Under the pieces are notes generated by a model. The model saw nothing but the letters and a program-made list of their open reading frames with translations, was not told where the DNA came from and did no database searches. A stretch of DNA of 64,000 nt from Tachypleus tridentatus (taxonomy: Eukaryota; Arthropoda; Merostomata; Xiphosura; Limulidae): the NCBI RefSeq assembly GCF_004210375.1, contig NC_134834.1, positions 40,824,264 to 40,888,263 of the forward strand, in the 5' to 3' direction. This document shows, piece after piece, positions 39,801-48,045 of the stretch (positions are counted from its first letter, which is position 1; the number at the start of each line of letters is the position of its first letter). The position numbers and the translations under genes are program-made.

Positions 39801-42800
39801 CTGTTTAGATATAGTTTATTCCTCCTTAACACACAATTCGTAGGCCTTAATTTTTAAAGATCATTTATTACTCCTTAATTCCCTCCTTTGTGAAAATGCA
39901 ATTGACCAATTTCTTAACCACCTTTGTACTTATAATAGTTTCCATATTGTAACTTTTAATCCACATAGTGCATCTTCACGAAATTTGTTAGAAATGTAGT
40001 AAACATTGCAAGTCATATACACACAGAGAATCAGATTTTTTTAATGAAGTATTTTTGCTAAAGTTTTCGTGTATGAATAAAGATTGTATTTCTCTATACA
40101 AGTCTACATACTCAGTGATCTTTATGTTAAGACTAAAAATACTTTTCTTCAATTCAAATATCTTAAGTTTTATTTGTATAATCTCTTAAAACCTCCTAAA
40201 GAAATTTCAAAAATTTTAATCTGTAAAATTTTTATATTTTATTTGTTATTTTGTATACCCTAATTTTATGTAAGATTTCTAAGTTTCACTGACCTCATAA
40301 CCACCCAAACAATAATTGAAATAAATCTAAATTAAGCCTTTTTTATTCTTTCTATAACAATTTCAAATTTTAATATGAAACTACGTTTGTCTATCCAAAA
40401 TAATATAAACTCATAACAGTATACATCTATTTTTTAACAAATTGTTTAAGCAGAGTATTCATGATGAAACTAAGTTGAATGGACATTGTGGTGGGCATGA
40501 CAGGAGGAATCTGGTTTTTATGTTCAATGGATCTGTAACCAAATAAGATTTAATGCTGTAAGATTATGCAATTTATGATAAATTTTATACTTCTTGTAGG
40601 TGTAGTAAACAAATTAGAGAAGGGAGGATGCCTAAATAGCAAATATTGCAATTCTCACATTAGACTTTTTAAAATATTGTCTTATAAAATTAAGAACTTA
40701 AAACTTGTATACTATTAAAATATGATTTTAGCAATGCTTTATTGCTATATTTATTGGAATAACATAAAGAGAAAGTACTTTAGACTTCAAATGTGACTCA
40801 CTAAAATCTTGTGACATGCCCAGAAACAGCTACCTGGAGAAGGAGGGTTAACAGGTCCATTTCTGATACAGTATCCTATCTCTGGTTACATAATACAATT
40901 TCCAACATCAACTGTTCTCTGTGTGTTCCAATTTTCATTTGCCAGTAACCTACCATAATGTATTTTCACGTGAAGCAGCTGCATGACAGTGTGCAAAAGA
41001 GTAATAGAAGTGTGACACAACTACTAGCACAGCTGACTCTCTTTCTCTCTCTATGCAGTTTAGCCCAAGTTCACTTCTCATTTGGCACTTGTAGTACTAC
41101 CTGAACAAGAGGATGCTGATTTTGACATCCTGCCTTCCCTCCCTTTTGTTTAGCTCCAGTGGAAACTCCTAAGCCTCTTCCTTTTCTGGAGTTAATAAAC
41201 CAGCTTTGTTGTTCCCAGACAAAATTCTCTCTACAGAGTGTTCCCTTGATTTTGCAGGTATTTAGCTGCTGGTATTCCCAGTGAGTACTCCACTACTGGA
41301 TGCATTTGCCACCACCTGAATTCCAAGCTTCCAGGTTTTGGTCTCCTATTTCACATCCTTTGATTGTAGCTGTCAGTGCTTTCAATCAGAATTGAATGGG
41401 ACTTTACTTTTATACCTATACCCTATCCACCTTTGACATCGGATCCTCTCCATCATTCAAATCACTGTGTTGCATGCCCTTGGTGACATCACTTTTGCCA
41501 GCACAGCTGTGGTTTCTACTTCTGCACATGTTCCTATTAACATCTCTCTCACCCACCCTCCTCAGATAATCTCCATCAGACATGTTACAGCCTTTCATTC
41601 CAACACTTAATCTTTACACGTGGCTTTTATCCAGTCCCTTCCCAGAATGACCTGGATATTCTTTGTGGGTTGCATCCCTGATTTTCCATTCAGTTTACCA
41701 AATGGTTTTCCCCCATTCAATCTTACTGTTCTGCACCTGGTTGTTCAACAAGAGTCTTTCACTATCCACCATTATTGGTTATTGTGTGGCCTTGTCAAGT
41801 ACTTCCCATTTTACAAAATTTGGCCACATTTTCACTTTTCCAGTTCTCACTCTATTGTTTTGTTTTTTCTGCTTTTACTGTCTCTAGGTTTTACTGCCCT
41901 CCCTGATTAGAAAATTATTGTATCCTCCAATCTCTTACACTTACTATCTTAACGCCATGCCATCCAGTTACTTATATTGTCTCTCCATAATGCCCTTTTT
42001 CTTCTCTTTTTGGCATGTGGAAGTTAACATTCAAATTTGTTCATTGTCTTGCACGGTATATCACAGAAATATGTTATTCTTTACTGGGATCATCCCAAAA
42101 TATTGATTGCATGTGAAGGTGATTTTCACCTTCACTCCTATTTCCTTTCCTTCCATTTTTCACCTCTATTATTGTTCTGATCTGGATTGTCTTTTATGTT
42201 CTGTTCGAGTTCTCTGCTGTTGCTTGGCTTGCACATTCTGTGGTTCTCATTGCCATTTGTTCATTCATTGGAACTCTTCATTTTCCTGGGATATCTACCC
42301 TGTAACCATCACAGGTTGGTTTTACCAGCTTATTCACCTAACTTGTTTTTCTCTGTCTCCCTGTTATTGACATTTATTCCAAGTCTTCTCCCATCAAATC
42401 TGTTTTCTTACCATGCCCTTAGCTCTCCATTTCCTTCATCCATTAGAGGATATATTTCTTGCTGACATGTGGACCTTTCCCATACATTTATTAGATATCC
42501 TTGTTTTAGTAATGAATAAAGTATAAAAGCATGAATTCAATTCCTCATTAGAAATGTTTCAGAAATTGTTCACTATGAATATTCACCTCAACTCACCCAG
42601 AATGGAATGTTCAAAAGTAATATATAGACATATTTGTCCTCCTTCCTGGAGTAAATAGGGTTGTTTCCATGTGTCTCTCCATTTGTCAAATAACATTTTT
42701 ATAAACAATCAGACTTCAAAATAAGCATTGTAAATATGCCTTACAAAGAATGATCAATTATTCTGTTCCAGTGATTTTCGGAATATTGGACTAATAGAGC

Positions 42801-45800
42801 AAAAGAAAATTTGTATGTTTGAAGAAAATCTGTTAACCATCAAATAAAAACCTAATTTACGTACACAAGTGTTAAAACTGTTAATAGATGGAAATTAATA
42901 TAAAATGCTTTGAACATTAGATATGAAGAAATATGTTCTGGTAAGTATTCAAGAACTAGAGAGAGATAATTTTTAAAATATTTTGTAACATACATTATTG
43001 AACTATATCTTTGCTAGAGTACATCATACAAGTTGTTAAACACTTGAAATAACTAATATTTTGAATAATTTTTCATTCTTATTGTTGTTCCTAGTATCAA
43101 ACTAATACTGAATGTGTTAAATTATTTAGGGCTTGCTGATGATTTAAATATTTGTAAAGTTATTTCAAAAATTAGAAAAGGGACAAATGGTATTTTTGAC
43201 TGGATATGAGATTTCAGATACCTGGTTCCTAATATATAGTTGGATTTGATACTTTTGGATCAGATAGTAAATGTAGCTATACGTATTGTAAATACATTGC
43301 AGACATGAACTATCACTTAACTATAGCATTAAACTACTTACTATGTCTTTTTTTTTTACATATAATAAGGATGTATGCAGGGATGTGCAGTTCTGCGTGA
43401 ATGAGTGCTCACTGTAGGCCCCATAAAAGAATGCATCACATAGCAGTGTAGGACAGTGCTTTACACCCCAGATTGTGCTTGCTGTCCCTGTCACTACTGT
43501 GGCATACAATGGTAGTGCTGAGTGGGCTTGATGATTGTTCAAACTCCATAATGACTGTACTATTATTATTAGAAGGCTCTCACTTTTTAATACCAGGAAA
43601 ATGCTACAATTTTTAGAAGCTAGATCAGGGGTTCCCAAACATTTGACCTATGGCACTTCACATCAAAAAGAAAAACGTTCTACCGCCTTAATAACAAAAT
43701 ACACTTAAAATAGAAACAATCGATCACTAGCACTTGATAAAGTTTACTTCACTTTTAGAATATAAATTTATTAACAGTATCAATATTTGAAGAAATTTTT
43801 TACTTCTACTTGTTCAAAAATTTCTGCTTGTAAAATTTATATCAGTAAAAGTACAGTGTACTTATTTATTTATTAGTGGCTCAAATGGGCTTATTTTTAT
43901 TCACAAACTAGTTCAATATTTGGAGTTATGGTTGTTACCTGTAAGCACAAATCATCTTCAATATTTAGCCTGTTTCTAAATTTGGTATTTGCAGCTGTAT
44001 ACAGTGAAAATGTTTGTTCACAAAGATATGCTGTTGGAAAATGCATTAAAAATTTCAAAGCTCTGTTACTTCTTTCAGGGTATTCCATGGCTATTTGAAT
44101 TCAAAATTGTGTAATTTCTTCCTTTTGAAATTTTGTTTTTAGGGTGTAATCACTTGCAATTTCTATAAGCTGCTTTTTCTCTTTCAAAGGCAAATCTTTG
44201 GTATTTGTAGAGTCAACAAAGGGATTTTGAATGCACAGTAATATTTCTAAACAAGGAGGAAAGTACTCCCCAGTAGTTGTACACAAATCAGATACATGTT
44301 GCAAGACTGAAACTTTTGCATCTTTACTTAAGGAAATTTCATTCATAAGTAAAAAACCACAGAGATTTTCAAAGAAATTAAGTTCTTCCATAAGTATACA
44401 TTCACCCCAAAGTTTTAGCTTACATTGAAGCTCTTCCATTTTACTCTGAGCTTTGAAGTACATTACCCTGGTACCATGTATTGTAGTATTCACTTCATTT
44501 AGATAGGCAACTACATTGAAAGGTAAGTCACTTTCTATATCCAGCATTTGTCTCTTAATTTGTATGCAAGTTCAAAATGGCATTCAGATAAAAAAAAAAA
44601 TATCTCCTCACGCAGTTCATAAAACCAAGCAAAACCTTTTCCCCGAGAAAGCCATCAGACTTCAATATAAGGCAGCAAATTTTTATGCAAACTTCCCATA
44701 TCCTCACAGAATAAACTAAAGATTCTCGCATTGAGTGGTCTTGATTTTATAAAATTAAGTATTTTTATGACATCACCCAATACCTCTTTTAAGTCTTTTA
44801 GCATTCATTTCATGCAAGTGTATGATGATGAAGACAGCAGTGGATAATCTCGATGTCTGGGTTTTTCCTTTTAATGTGTGTCACTGGACCTAAATTTTTT
44901 CTAATCATAGCTGCAGCCCTATCAGTGCAAATACTTGAGCAAAGGTTCCATTTGATCTCATATTCTTCCATGAATAAAATGATCAGTTTAAATATTTCTT
45001 TGCTTGTTGTTTCAGTAGGCAAAGATTTGCAAATTAGCATGTCTTCTTCAAAACTAGTTTCATGAATATAGCAACTTTGCATAACCTGTGACATCTATTG
45101 GTTCATTCATCTGAAACAAAGAAATTGGACTCACTTTTACTCCTTATTAACTCCATTAAGCAATTTGCTGACATATCATTGATTTTTCGAGAAACCAGGT
45201 TGTCAAAAACCGGCATAGAGGTAATGTGTTTAAGAAATTTCTCATCAGTTGTGCACTCTACCATATCTTTTGCACATGGTTTTATCAAATCTTTTGCAAT
45301 TGTATGACCTTCACTTGCTTTTGCAGTGCGGTAACTAACACAATATGAAGTAAATGAATGAAATGTAGCTTTCCTTGCATCTAATTACAAACACTTTCTT
45401 TTGAAATACGTGGAAGTTGAATTTTTTAATTGTGAGTGCTTGGTTTCTAGATGCTGTTTCAACTTTGCTGGATGCAAACTACTGTTACTCAACACTGTTC
45501 CATATTAAACACACAGCCTACAAGGTCTGTCTTCATTACCTGTACATGTAGAGTTGTACTCAATAAAACTTTCATAATACTTTCTTTTCTTTCTTGTTTC
45601 AGTTCTTTTTGCATCATCTTGTGTTTAGTGCTTGAGCACAATGATAATGCTGATGAATTCATATTAGGCTTAGGCCAAGGAACATTTTTACTTATATCAG
45701 ATTTATTACTGATATTCACCCACTTATCCATTATAAGGGTAACAACAATTATTAATTTGTCTAAAAATGCATTCTTATATCTTTGGCACTTCAAAAGTAT

Positions 45801-48045
45801 TTTCACAGATAAAAAATAGCTTCTTAATGAAAACTTGCTCAAGCACTTGAGTTGTATCATCATACAATGACATGCTGACCTAAGATCAGTGTTGCCATAA
45901 TGAAGTCAGGAATAAAGATTTGTGGAAAAAAGATTAGGCTGCTTGAATAATACATTTTTCTAAAGGAAAAGGATAACCTATTATCTTAACGTTTTTTTGT
46001 TTGTTTTTTAACAGAATTCTTTTAAGCCAAATAACACAATATCAAACCACATCAGACGTGTGTCTAAATCTCAAATGAAATGAAGCAAAATGAAACATGA
46101 TATCATGCGAGTTTATGACGTCATAGAGCTCATTGGTACCAAGTTTGTCTAATTAAACTACAACAAATCTAACCTATCCTAAAAAATTACCAATTATACC
46201 ATGTAACTAAATTTCTACCTTTTTTTGTTCCTTGGCAGAAAGTGTGATTTTCCAATTGCTTATGCCTAAAGTAAATGGAAAAGACCTATTTTTCTCTTCA
46301 AACTTTGCTTTTGTGACCTGGGTAATGAAATTTTCAAATTTACTCATTTTCCAGAACATTCCAGGTAAATTCAGTGCTAAGTAGCTGATAGAGAATTTTC
46401 TCGAACTTACAAGAATTTTCAAGAACCTTATAGACTTTTCTAGAACTTTCCATAGTAATATATATACAGGAGCTCATCACTTCGGTTTAGTTCTAGCTGC
46501 CTAAGTGAACACATAGACCTATCTGATTTCATCAGAAATGGCATCAAGAAGCTGCAAGCATTCTCCAGATGCATCCAGAAGCCTAAAAGCTGTGCTGCTC
46601 CATAACGAGAATAAGTATCTGTCTCTTCCCCTGGCTCATTTGGTGCACCTCAAAGAGGAATACAACAGCATCAAGACCTTGCTAGAAGCCTTGAAGTATG
46701 ATGAGTATGTCATATAAATATACCTTGAAATTGAAACAAAGGATACTGCATCTAATTGCATCACAATGTTTCAAATTTGGACAAATATCAGCTATGATAT
46801 CAAGTTTCATTTTGTTTTATTTCATTTGAGATTTAGCCACTAATCCAGATCTGGCTTTTAAAAGACAGTTGGCATCAATGCCCAGGGTTGACCAATGTTT
46901 CATATGAAAATTACTAGGTTATCTTGCATCTCCAATGACACATGCAATCTTGAGATGGTGCCATATCTAGTAGCAACCAGTGGTACCACTATTGAAGTTA
47001 ATTGAGATTGTGTAACACTTTTACCATGAAAACTTTTCCTAAGCTAAATAAAATCATCTGGCATTAGACAGAATGAAATATTAAAAGGCCTAATATGTGA
47101 TAAATGTGTTATTATTAAAGATATATTTTACTTTTTTGATTCTGATTCAATTTTATAGTTTTAGGAAAAAATCTTAACATTCTAAAATTTCTTCGTGGAG
47201 TCCCAGACAACTATAGCTGAGCCCAAGGGCTCTGCGGAGCATAGTTTGAAAAACCATGAGTTAGATGATGCAAAACCAATTATGCATGATACACGTGTGA
47301 TTGGTATCATAAATATGGTATTGCAAGGTGATTTGTTGATGGAAATGCTAATTAATTAATCAGTTCATTCATGAAATTGATGTTATCAGTAAGAACATTG
47401 CAATACATTTTTTAATTAATTATGTTTGTACGTGGTTTCATGTGCTATCCAAGAACTGACATTAGTGGTAATAATAGGTGTAGTTGTACTAAGAGAATTG
47501 ATTATAGTTAGATAAATTGCAATAAATCTGCATCTTAATGTATTCTTCAATTAAATAAATTATAGGTATAAACTTGTATATTAAATCAGAATATTTCATT
47601 TATGGTATTGTACATTTTGAGATAAATGTTCTTTGTTCACACTTTGAGAATAATAATACTTGATCTCATTAACATTGTGTTTAACTATAAAAGGCAATTA
47701 AGGCAGCAGGATCAAATTTTTAACATTATAGATAATCATACAGTTAAAGTGATATTTTAGTGCCAGTGTAGCTTCTCATTATCTCTCTAAACTGATTTTG
47801 CTATGAAGTAGCAATAATGAGCTTAACATTTACAAAGTTTATTATTTTTTTGCCTGCAGGTGGATGTGTGTTTTCGAAAGATCGCTGCTGAACTCTTAGG
47901 AATTCACTTGTCACATGCTGAACAAGAAACTGTACAGCCAGTTGTACAAGCTGAAATTATTCATTACCAACATTCACCTCAACCAACCCAGACAGCAGCT
48001 ACGACCAACAGAAGCACAAAGACTAGTATATGTTCACTACAATAG
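12739..48045 (+). CDS. Rab28: Rab28 small GTPase, complete gene in six coding exons
   Basis: Joined exons are 12739-12822, 21584-21680, 27831-27919, 32938-33067, 39167-39270 and 47860-48045, giving 229 residues against 221 for one human isoform. The protein is a Ras-superfamily GTPase. It has a P-loop GDGSAGKT, a switch I threonine in QTLGVDF, the Rab28-typical switch II WDIGGQT (most Rabs have WDTAGQ), an NKCD guanine-specificity motif (NKxD), and AAKTG in place of the usual SAK. It ends in CSLQ, a CaaX box predicted to be farnesylated like the CAVQ of human RAB28; most Rabs end in geranylgeranylated cysteines. Known roles of Rab28 are in cilia (IFT/BBSome-linked trafficking, photoreceptor outer-segment shedding). 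Introns are 5-9 kb and full of transposon relics. All junctions keep phase, so the gene looks functional. Confidence 0.95.
12823..12828 (+). promoter_or_regulatory. Non-canonical GC splice donor of intron 1
   Basis: The exon-intron boundary reads AAG|GCAAGC. Only this boundary joins GSAGK to the T-S-L that opens exon 2 (acceptor ...gtttcag|ACA) in frame, and no nearby GT gives an in-frame join. GC-AG introns are a known minor class whose donors usually have strong flanking consensus, as here. Intron 1 is 8761 bp. Confidence 0.88.
13635..14760 (+). pseudogene. hAT-type transposase relic, KIAA1586-like
   Basis: Open pieces at 13635-13835, 13844-14230 and 14573-14755 follow each other with frameshifts. 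The middle piece contains [19 protein letters not shown], a strongly conserved block that I associate with KIAA1586-like proteins of hAT ancestry, including the first catalytic-type Asp. The third piece ([20 protein letters not shown]) matches the helical region further along the same family. The C-terminal dimerisation region is not recognisable, and no terminal repeats were found. It lies in Rab28 intron 1 in the sense orientation. It is clearly broken and is a relic insertion rather than a Rab28 exon. Confidence 0.65.
14761..16559. other. Intron 1 sequence without recognised features
   Basis: AT-rich. The first few hundred bases may be the remaining end of the hAT relic. No frame or repeat could be assigned. 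Confidence 0.45.
16560..17785 (+). pseudogene. DIRS-like retrotransposon RT and RNase H relic
   Basis: From 16924 the + strand reads [20 protein letters not shown] and continues with [23 protein letters not shown]. Later come NAYIHIPIS (17157) and the RT active site YMDD (17309-17320), directly followed by a stop. An RNase H-like block HCDNSTVVT is at 17683-17708. The spacing and wording (GFYS...K..G.WRPVIDLS.LN) are those of DIRS-family reverse transcriptases, which use a tyrosine recombinase rather than a DDE integrase. The reading resumes after the nested Tc1 element: WAHE before it joins [10 protein letters not shown] after it. No recombinase was recognised downstream. Many stops; dead. 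Confidence 0.75.
17788..18768 (+). mobile_element. Tc1-type element A, internally deleted, nested in DIRS relic
   Basis: Terminal inverted repeats are near-perfect over about 29 bp (left 17788 'cacccttgtgcaaattaatt', right its complement ending at 18768), each next to a TA target dinucleotide. At 981 bp it is shorter than an intact element of this type (about 1.3-1.6 kb). The part that would encode the N-terminal helix-turn-helix DNA-binding domain is largely missing. Confidence 0.9.
18042..18690 (+). pseudogene. Tc1 transposase remnant (DD34E), element A
   Basis: The catalytic domain reads on one frame. [16 protein letters not shown] holds the first Asp, QDLAPCHT the second, and DLNPIENLW the Glu. 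Counting through an in-frame stop gives 34 residues between the second Asp and the Glu, the DD34E spacing of Tc1 transposases. In-frame stops occur at 18381 (TAG just before QDLAP) and near 18440 (TGA), with a frame disruption after 18530. The N-terminus starts inside the linker before the catalytic core. The enzyme would cut and join transposon ends; this copy cannot. Confidence 0.85.
18808..18905 (+). repeat. Very old SINE (type A) fragment
   Basis: The words 'accatgcttgttctttcaaccatg' and 'tattataatatgatagtcaatccca' match the middle of the type A SINE with heavy CpG decay. The head and tail are lost. It lies just beyond the Tc1 insertion. Confidence 0.6.
18906..20460 (+). repeat. Pyrimidine-rich dispersed repeat, copy 1
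   Basis: A T/C-rich stretch with recurring words that reappear elsewhere in the introns and right flank. 'cttctctttttggc(t/a)tgtgga' occurs at 19305 and near 41998. 'tttaccagctgg' (19587) matches 'tttaccagctta' (42318). 'cagtggagtgtgaggttccttaccactt' (20337) matches 31419. It follows the DIRS relic in the same orientation and may be its 3' part. Open frames here (for example 19224-19685) are Leu/Phe/Ser-rich by composition and not credible genes. Confidence 0.5.
20461..21583. other. End of intron 1, no recognised feature
   Basis: AT-rich with a (TA)n/(TAGA)n microsatellite around 20668-20694. The branch/polypyrimidine stretch '...tgctctgtttcag' precedes exon 2. Confidence 0.5.
21584..21680 (+). 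CDS. Rab28: Rab28 coding exon 2
   Basis: 97 bp. It encodes [12 protein letters not shown] at the start, then the switch I region ([13 protein letters not shown]) and ends LP plus the first base of a Gly codon. The acceptor is gtttcag| and the donor ccag|gtaggt. The phase-1 junction to exon 3 restores Gly. Confidence 0.95.
21681..23660 (+). repeat. Intron 2, with pyrimidine-rich repeat copy 2
   Basis: From about 21960 to 23250 the sequence has the character of the dispersed repeat (words such as 'tgggtccctggatg', 'agcagctgggtaaccaggaaac'). Open frames in it are short and unrecognised. Boundaries were not resolved. Confidence 0.4.
23661..23785 (-). repeat. tRNA-derived SINE (type B), diverged
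   Basis: It aligns with the 7334 copy: 'aagcttaaagctgcacagtggg', 'ctgtctgtgtt', 'ccaagagtatcaaaacct' and 'tgccacgggtgagcat'. It is older than the 28273 copy. Confidence 0.7.
23786..25320. repeat. Intron 2, repeat-like stretch
   Basis: From about 24430 to 25080 the sequence resembles, from memory, a moderately repetitive xiphosuran sequence (words 'ggaacctccacattctgcc', 'ttcagtaaagaacatat'). I could not find a second copy inside the window. No gene. Confidence 0.3.
25321..27830. other. Intron 2, no gene; short tandem duplication
   Basis: AT-rich. At 26637-26702 a unit of about 32 bp occurs twice in tandem ('ctcagtggattgacttaaat' and 'ctcagtggattgacttaagt'). Otherwise nothing recognised. The intron ends 'gtgtttttag'. 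Confidence 0.5.
27831..27919 (+). CDS. Rab28: Rab28 coding exon 3
   Basis: 89 bp. It completes Gly and encodes [20 protein letters not shown] and LDKYISGAH. It carries switch II with the WDIGGQ signature, where the second Gly replaces the Ala of the usual WDTAGQ. Donor cat|gtgagt, phase 0. Confidence 0.96.
28273..28401 (-). repeat. tRNA-derived SINE (type B) with TSD
   Basis: Reverse copy with 'aagcacaaagctacacaacagg' and 'tgctgtgccactggggagc'. Flanks 'atcaaaatattt' (28261-28272) and 'atcaaagtattt' (28402-28413) are an 11/12 duplication. Confidence 0.85.
28414..29560. other. Intron 3, no recognised feature
   Basis: AT-rich with homopolymer T tracts. No frame or repeat matched. Confidence 0.45.
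29561..32600 (+). repeat. Pyrimidine-rich dispersed repeat, copy 3
   Basis: Shares with 18906-20460 the word 'cagtggagtgtgggagtccttaccact' (31419) and the same T/C-rich style. It includes an (ATT)n microsatellite at 30648-30667. Open frames (30541-30741, 30931-31203, 31361-31801) are low-complexity and unrecognised. It lies in intron 3 in the same orientation as the other copies. Confidence 0.45.
32938..33067 (+). CDS. Rab28: Rab28 coding exon 4
   Basis: 130 bp. It encodes [20 protein letters not shown], then a variable helix and [10 protein letters not shown], ending in the first base of the Cys codon of NKCD. Acceptor ttgttcag|, donor aaat|gtaagt. The D-I-T-N-Y-x-S-F-E-N-L string is shared with vertebrate Rab28. 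Confidence 0.96.
33810..33914. repeat. Fold-back inverted repeat
   Basis: Two arms of about 37 bases face each other. The left arm (33810-33846) contains 'tatctcaagacagctggtat' and the right arm (33878-33914) its complement with one or two changes, around an AT-rich spacer of about 30 bases. It would form a long hairpin in RNA or DNA and looks like a small fold-back or MITE-type element. Confidence 0.8.
33940..34380. repeat. Repeat shared with 39950-40110
   Basis: The words 'gtgcatcttcatgaaat...ttagtaagcatcacaagtc' (34110-34155) recur in diverged form at about 39968-40015 ('gtgcatcttcacgaaat...gtaaacattgcaagtc'). The open frame at 34110-34334 lies within this repeat and is not recognised as a gene. 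Confidence 0.4.
34835..35376 (+). pseudogene. Broken copy of an unclassified multicopy TIR-element gene
   Basis: The ATG at 34835 opens [20 protein letters not shown] with a Cys pair (CYIC), then a stop after 24 codons. Further on, in shifted frames, come [14 protein letters not shown] remnants and at 35278-35376 a block with [18 protein letters not shown]. That block matches the ORF at 46538-46717 (17 of 33 positions identical, including AHxVHLKE). Both are preceded by 'tctagaac' and a TATA-like run ('tagtatataaac' here, 34734). From memory this is a high-copy uncharacterised protein family of arthropod genomes; function unknown. Several stops and frameshifts. The middle of the protein is mostly deleted. 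Confidence 0.55.
35377..36060. other. Intron 4, no recognised feature
   Basis: AT-rich. It may include the 3' part of the element whose gene lies at 34835, but no terminal repeat was found. Confidence 0.4.
36061..36450 (+). repeat. Repeat family B, partial copy 2
   Basis: Aligns with 3365-3720 ('agtataaaaaagtaggctta', 'ttgtttttcatgtgtattc', 'gtaactaaaatgtaaaaat', 'caaaggg(c)aataaa'). It ends where Tc1 element B begins. Confidence 0.65.
36451..37962 (+). mobile_element. Tc1-type element B with long inverted repeats, 3' end lost
   Basis: A TA precedes the left end ('cagttacgacagaaagtgttcgtacc', 36451). The motif 'agaaagtgttcgtac' recurs about 185 bp inside (36646), giving two direct repeats within the left arm, as in IR/DR-type Tc1 elements. 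The right arm (37846-37962) is the complement of the inner left arm over about 115 bp, but the outermost part is missing, so the 3' end is truncated. Repeat B sequence flanks it on both sides. Confidence 0.85.
36837..37832 (+). pseudogene. Tc1 transposase pseudogene (DD34E), element B
   Basis: The ATG at 36837 gives [18 protein letters not shown]. After a frameshift an N-terminal helix-turn-helix follows ([20 protein letters not shown]) with the GRP hook ([15 protein letters not shown]). The catalytic core has [11 protein letters not shown] (first Asp), [11 protein letters not shown] (second Asp) and [10 protein letters not shown] (Glu). The last third (37413-37832) is one open frame. Stops at 37093, 37222 and 37247 and several frameshifts break the rest. 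Otherwise the length is near that of an intact Tc1 transposase (about 330-340 residues). Confidence 0.88.
37985..38700 (+). repeat. Repeat family B, copy 3
   Basis: Aligns with 3440-4180, starting again near the 5' part of the family ('agcaaaaatcaagagacc', 'aaatagaaacttatt', 'actgttatgaacctta', 'ctttttatggtggttacac', 'tttcttgaagatacac'). The 5' part therefore occurs on both sides of Tc1 element B: two partial copies in tandem, not one interrupted copy. Confidence 0.6.
38705..38835 (+). repeat. tRNA-derived SINE (type B), diverged, forward
   Basis: The tRNA-like head 'aggtcagtggtaagtgtgaggacttata' is followed by 'gggtttttatacctgtag' and a tail with 'agcccattctgtgactttgtgtt'. Confidence 0.65.
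39167..39270 (+). CDS. Rab28: Rab28 coding exon 5
   Basis: 104 bp. It completes the Cys of NKCD, then encodes [20 protein letters not shown] and [14 protein letters not shown]. The G5 motif reads AAKTG where vertebrate Rab28 has SAKTG. Acceptor ttacaacag|, donor tct|gtaagg, phase 0. Confidence 0.95.
39271..40800. other. Intron 5 start, no recognised gene
   Basis: AT-rich. 39950-40110 repeats sequence seen at 34100. The open frame 39442-39642 is Phe/Leu/Ser-rich and not recognised. Confidence 0.4.
40801..42520 (+). repeat. Pyrimidine-rich dispersed repeat, copy 4
   Basis: Parallels 18906-19960: 'cttctctttttggcatgtggaa' (41998) and 'ttttcaccttcactcctatttccttt' (42122) correspond to 19305 and 19448. 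It shares 'ttggcacttgtagtac' (41086) with 49316. Same orientation as the other copies. Confidence 0.5.
42521..43617. other. Intron 5, no recognised feature
   Basis: AT-rich, no frame or repeat assigned. Ends at the target duplication of the hAT element. Confidence 0.45.
43897..45863 (-). pseudogene. hAT transposase relic, ZBED5/FAM200-like
   Basis: Read on the minus strand, pieces follow in family order. An N-terminal part (45863-45489) comes first, then [19 protein letters not shown] (45288-45103). Next is [14 protein letters not shown]...[12 protein letters not shown]...[10 protein letters not shown] (45094-44810), whose CTDxAAAM holds a catalytic-type Asp. A helical insertion domain (44547-44101) follows, and last the dimerisation region [18 protein letters not shown]...[12 protein letters not shown] (44088-43897). 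The BED zinc finger is not recognisable. Frameshifts and stops between all pieces make it non-functional. It lies antisense in Rab28 intron 5. Confidence 0.82.
46064..46836 (+). mobile_element. Small TIR element nested in the hAT, carrying a coding remnant
   Basis: Two 43-bp inverted repeats, 46064-46106 ('ctaaatctcaaatgaaatga...') and 46794-46836, match at 40 of 43 positions. Between them are a promoter-like stretch ('tctagaac' at 46439, 'atatatataca' at 46449-46460) and a 59-codon ORF. The element interrupts the 5' non-coding part of the hAT. Its superfamily is unknown to me. It looks like an internal-deletion derivative of a larger element encoding the protein family also seen at 34835. 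Confidence 0.7.
46538..46717 (+). CDS. 59-residue deletion-fusion ORF of an unclassified element
   Basis: An uninterrupted ORF running from [12 protein letters not shown] through [32 protein letters not shown] and LKYDEYVI to a TAA stop. The first 12 residues correspond to the N-terminus of the family (compare [11 protein letters not shown] at 34835). The rest corresponds to a segment far downstream, so the middle, including the expected Cys-rich part, is deleted. The join lies between two copies of 'ccaga' (46565 and 46575 region), suggesting deletion by short homology. A TATA-like run lies about 80 bp upstream. Function unknown; it may be expressed but is probably just a remnant that happens to stay open. 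Confidence 0.5.
   Translation: MASRSCKHSPDASRSLKAVLLHNENKYLSLPLAHLVHLKEEYNSIKTLLEALKYDEYVI
47267..47859. other. End of intron 5
   Basis: AT-rich without features. It ends with the polypyrimidine tract and acceptor 'ttttttgcctgcag'. Confidence 0.6.
47860..48045 (+). CDS. Rab28: Rab28 coding exon 6 with CaaX terminus
   Basis: 61 codons plus TAG. It encodes [20 protein letters not shown] (the last helix of the G domain), then a hypervariable tail with [14 protein letters not shown] and the ending SICSLQ. CSLQ fits a CaaX box with Gln last, favouring farnesyltransferase. The tail after the G domain is a few residues longer than in the human short isoform. Confidence 0.95.
   Translation: MDVCFRKIAAELLGIHLSHAEQETVQPVVQAEIIHYQHSPQPTQTAATTNRSTKTSICSLQ

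Larger units (their letters stand above)
43618..47266 (-). mobile_element. Full-length dead hAT element (ZBED5/Charlie-like) with TSDs
   Basis: The element proper is 43626-47258 (3633 bp including a nested insertion; about 2.86 kb without it). The left end 'caggggttcccaaac' is the typical hAT terminus, and the right end 'gtttgaaaaaccatg' is its degenerate complement. Flanking 8-bp repeats 'agctagat' (43618-43625) and 'agttagat' (47259-47266) match at 7 of 8, the hAT target size. The transposase relic is on the minus strand, so both ends of one insertion are present. Confidence 0.85.

Noticed and set aside
45451..45819. 122-codon + strand open frame
   Set aside because: It is the complement of the hAT transposase relic on the minus strand.
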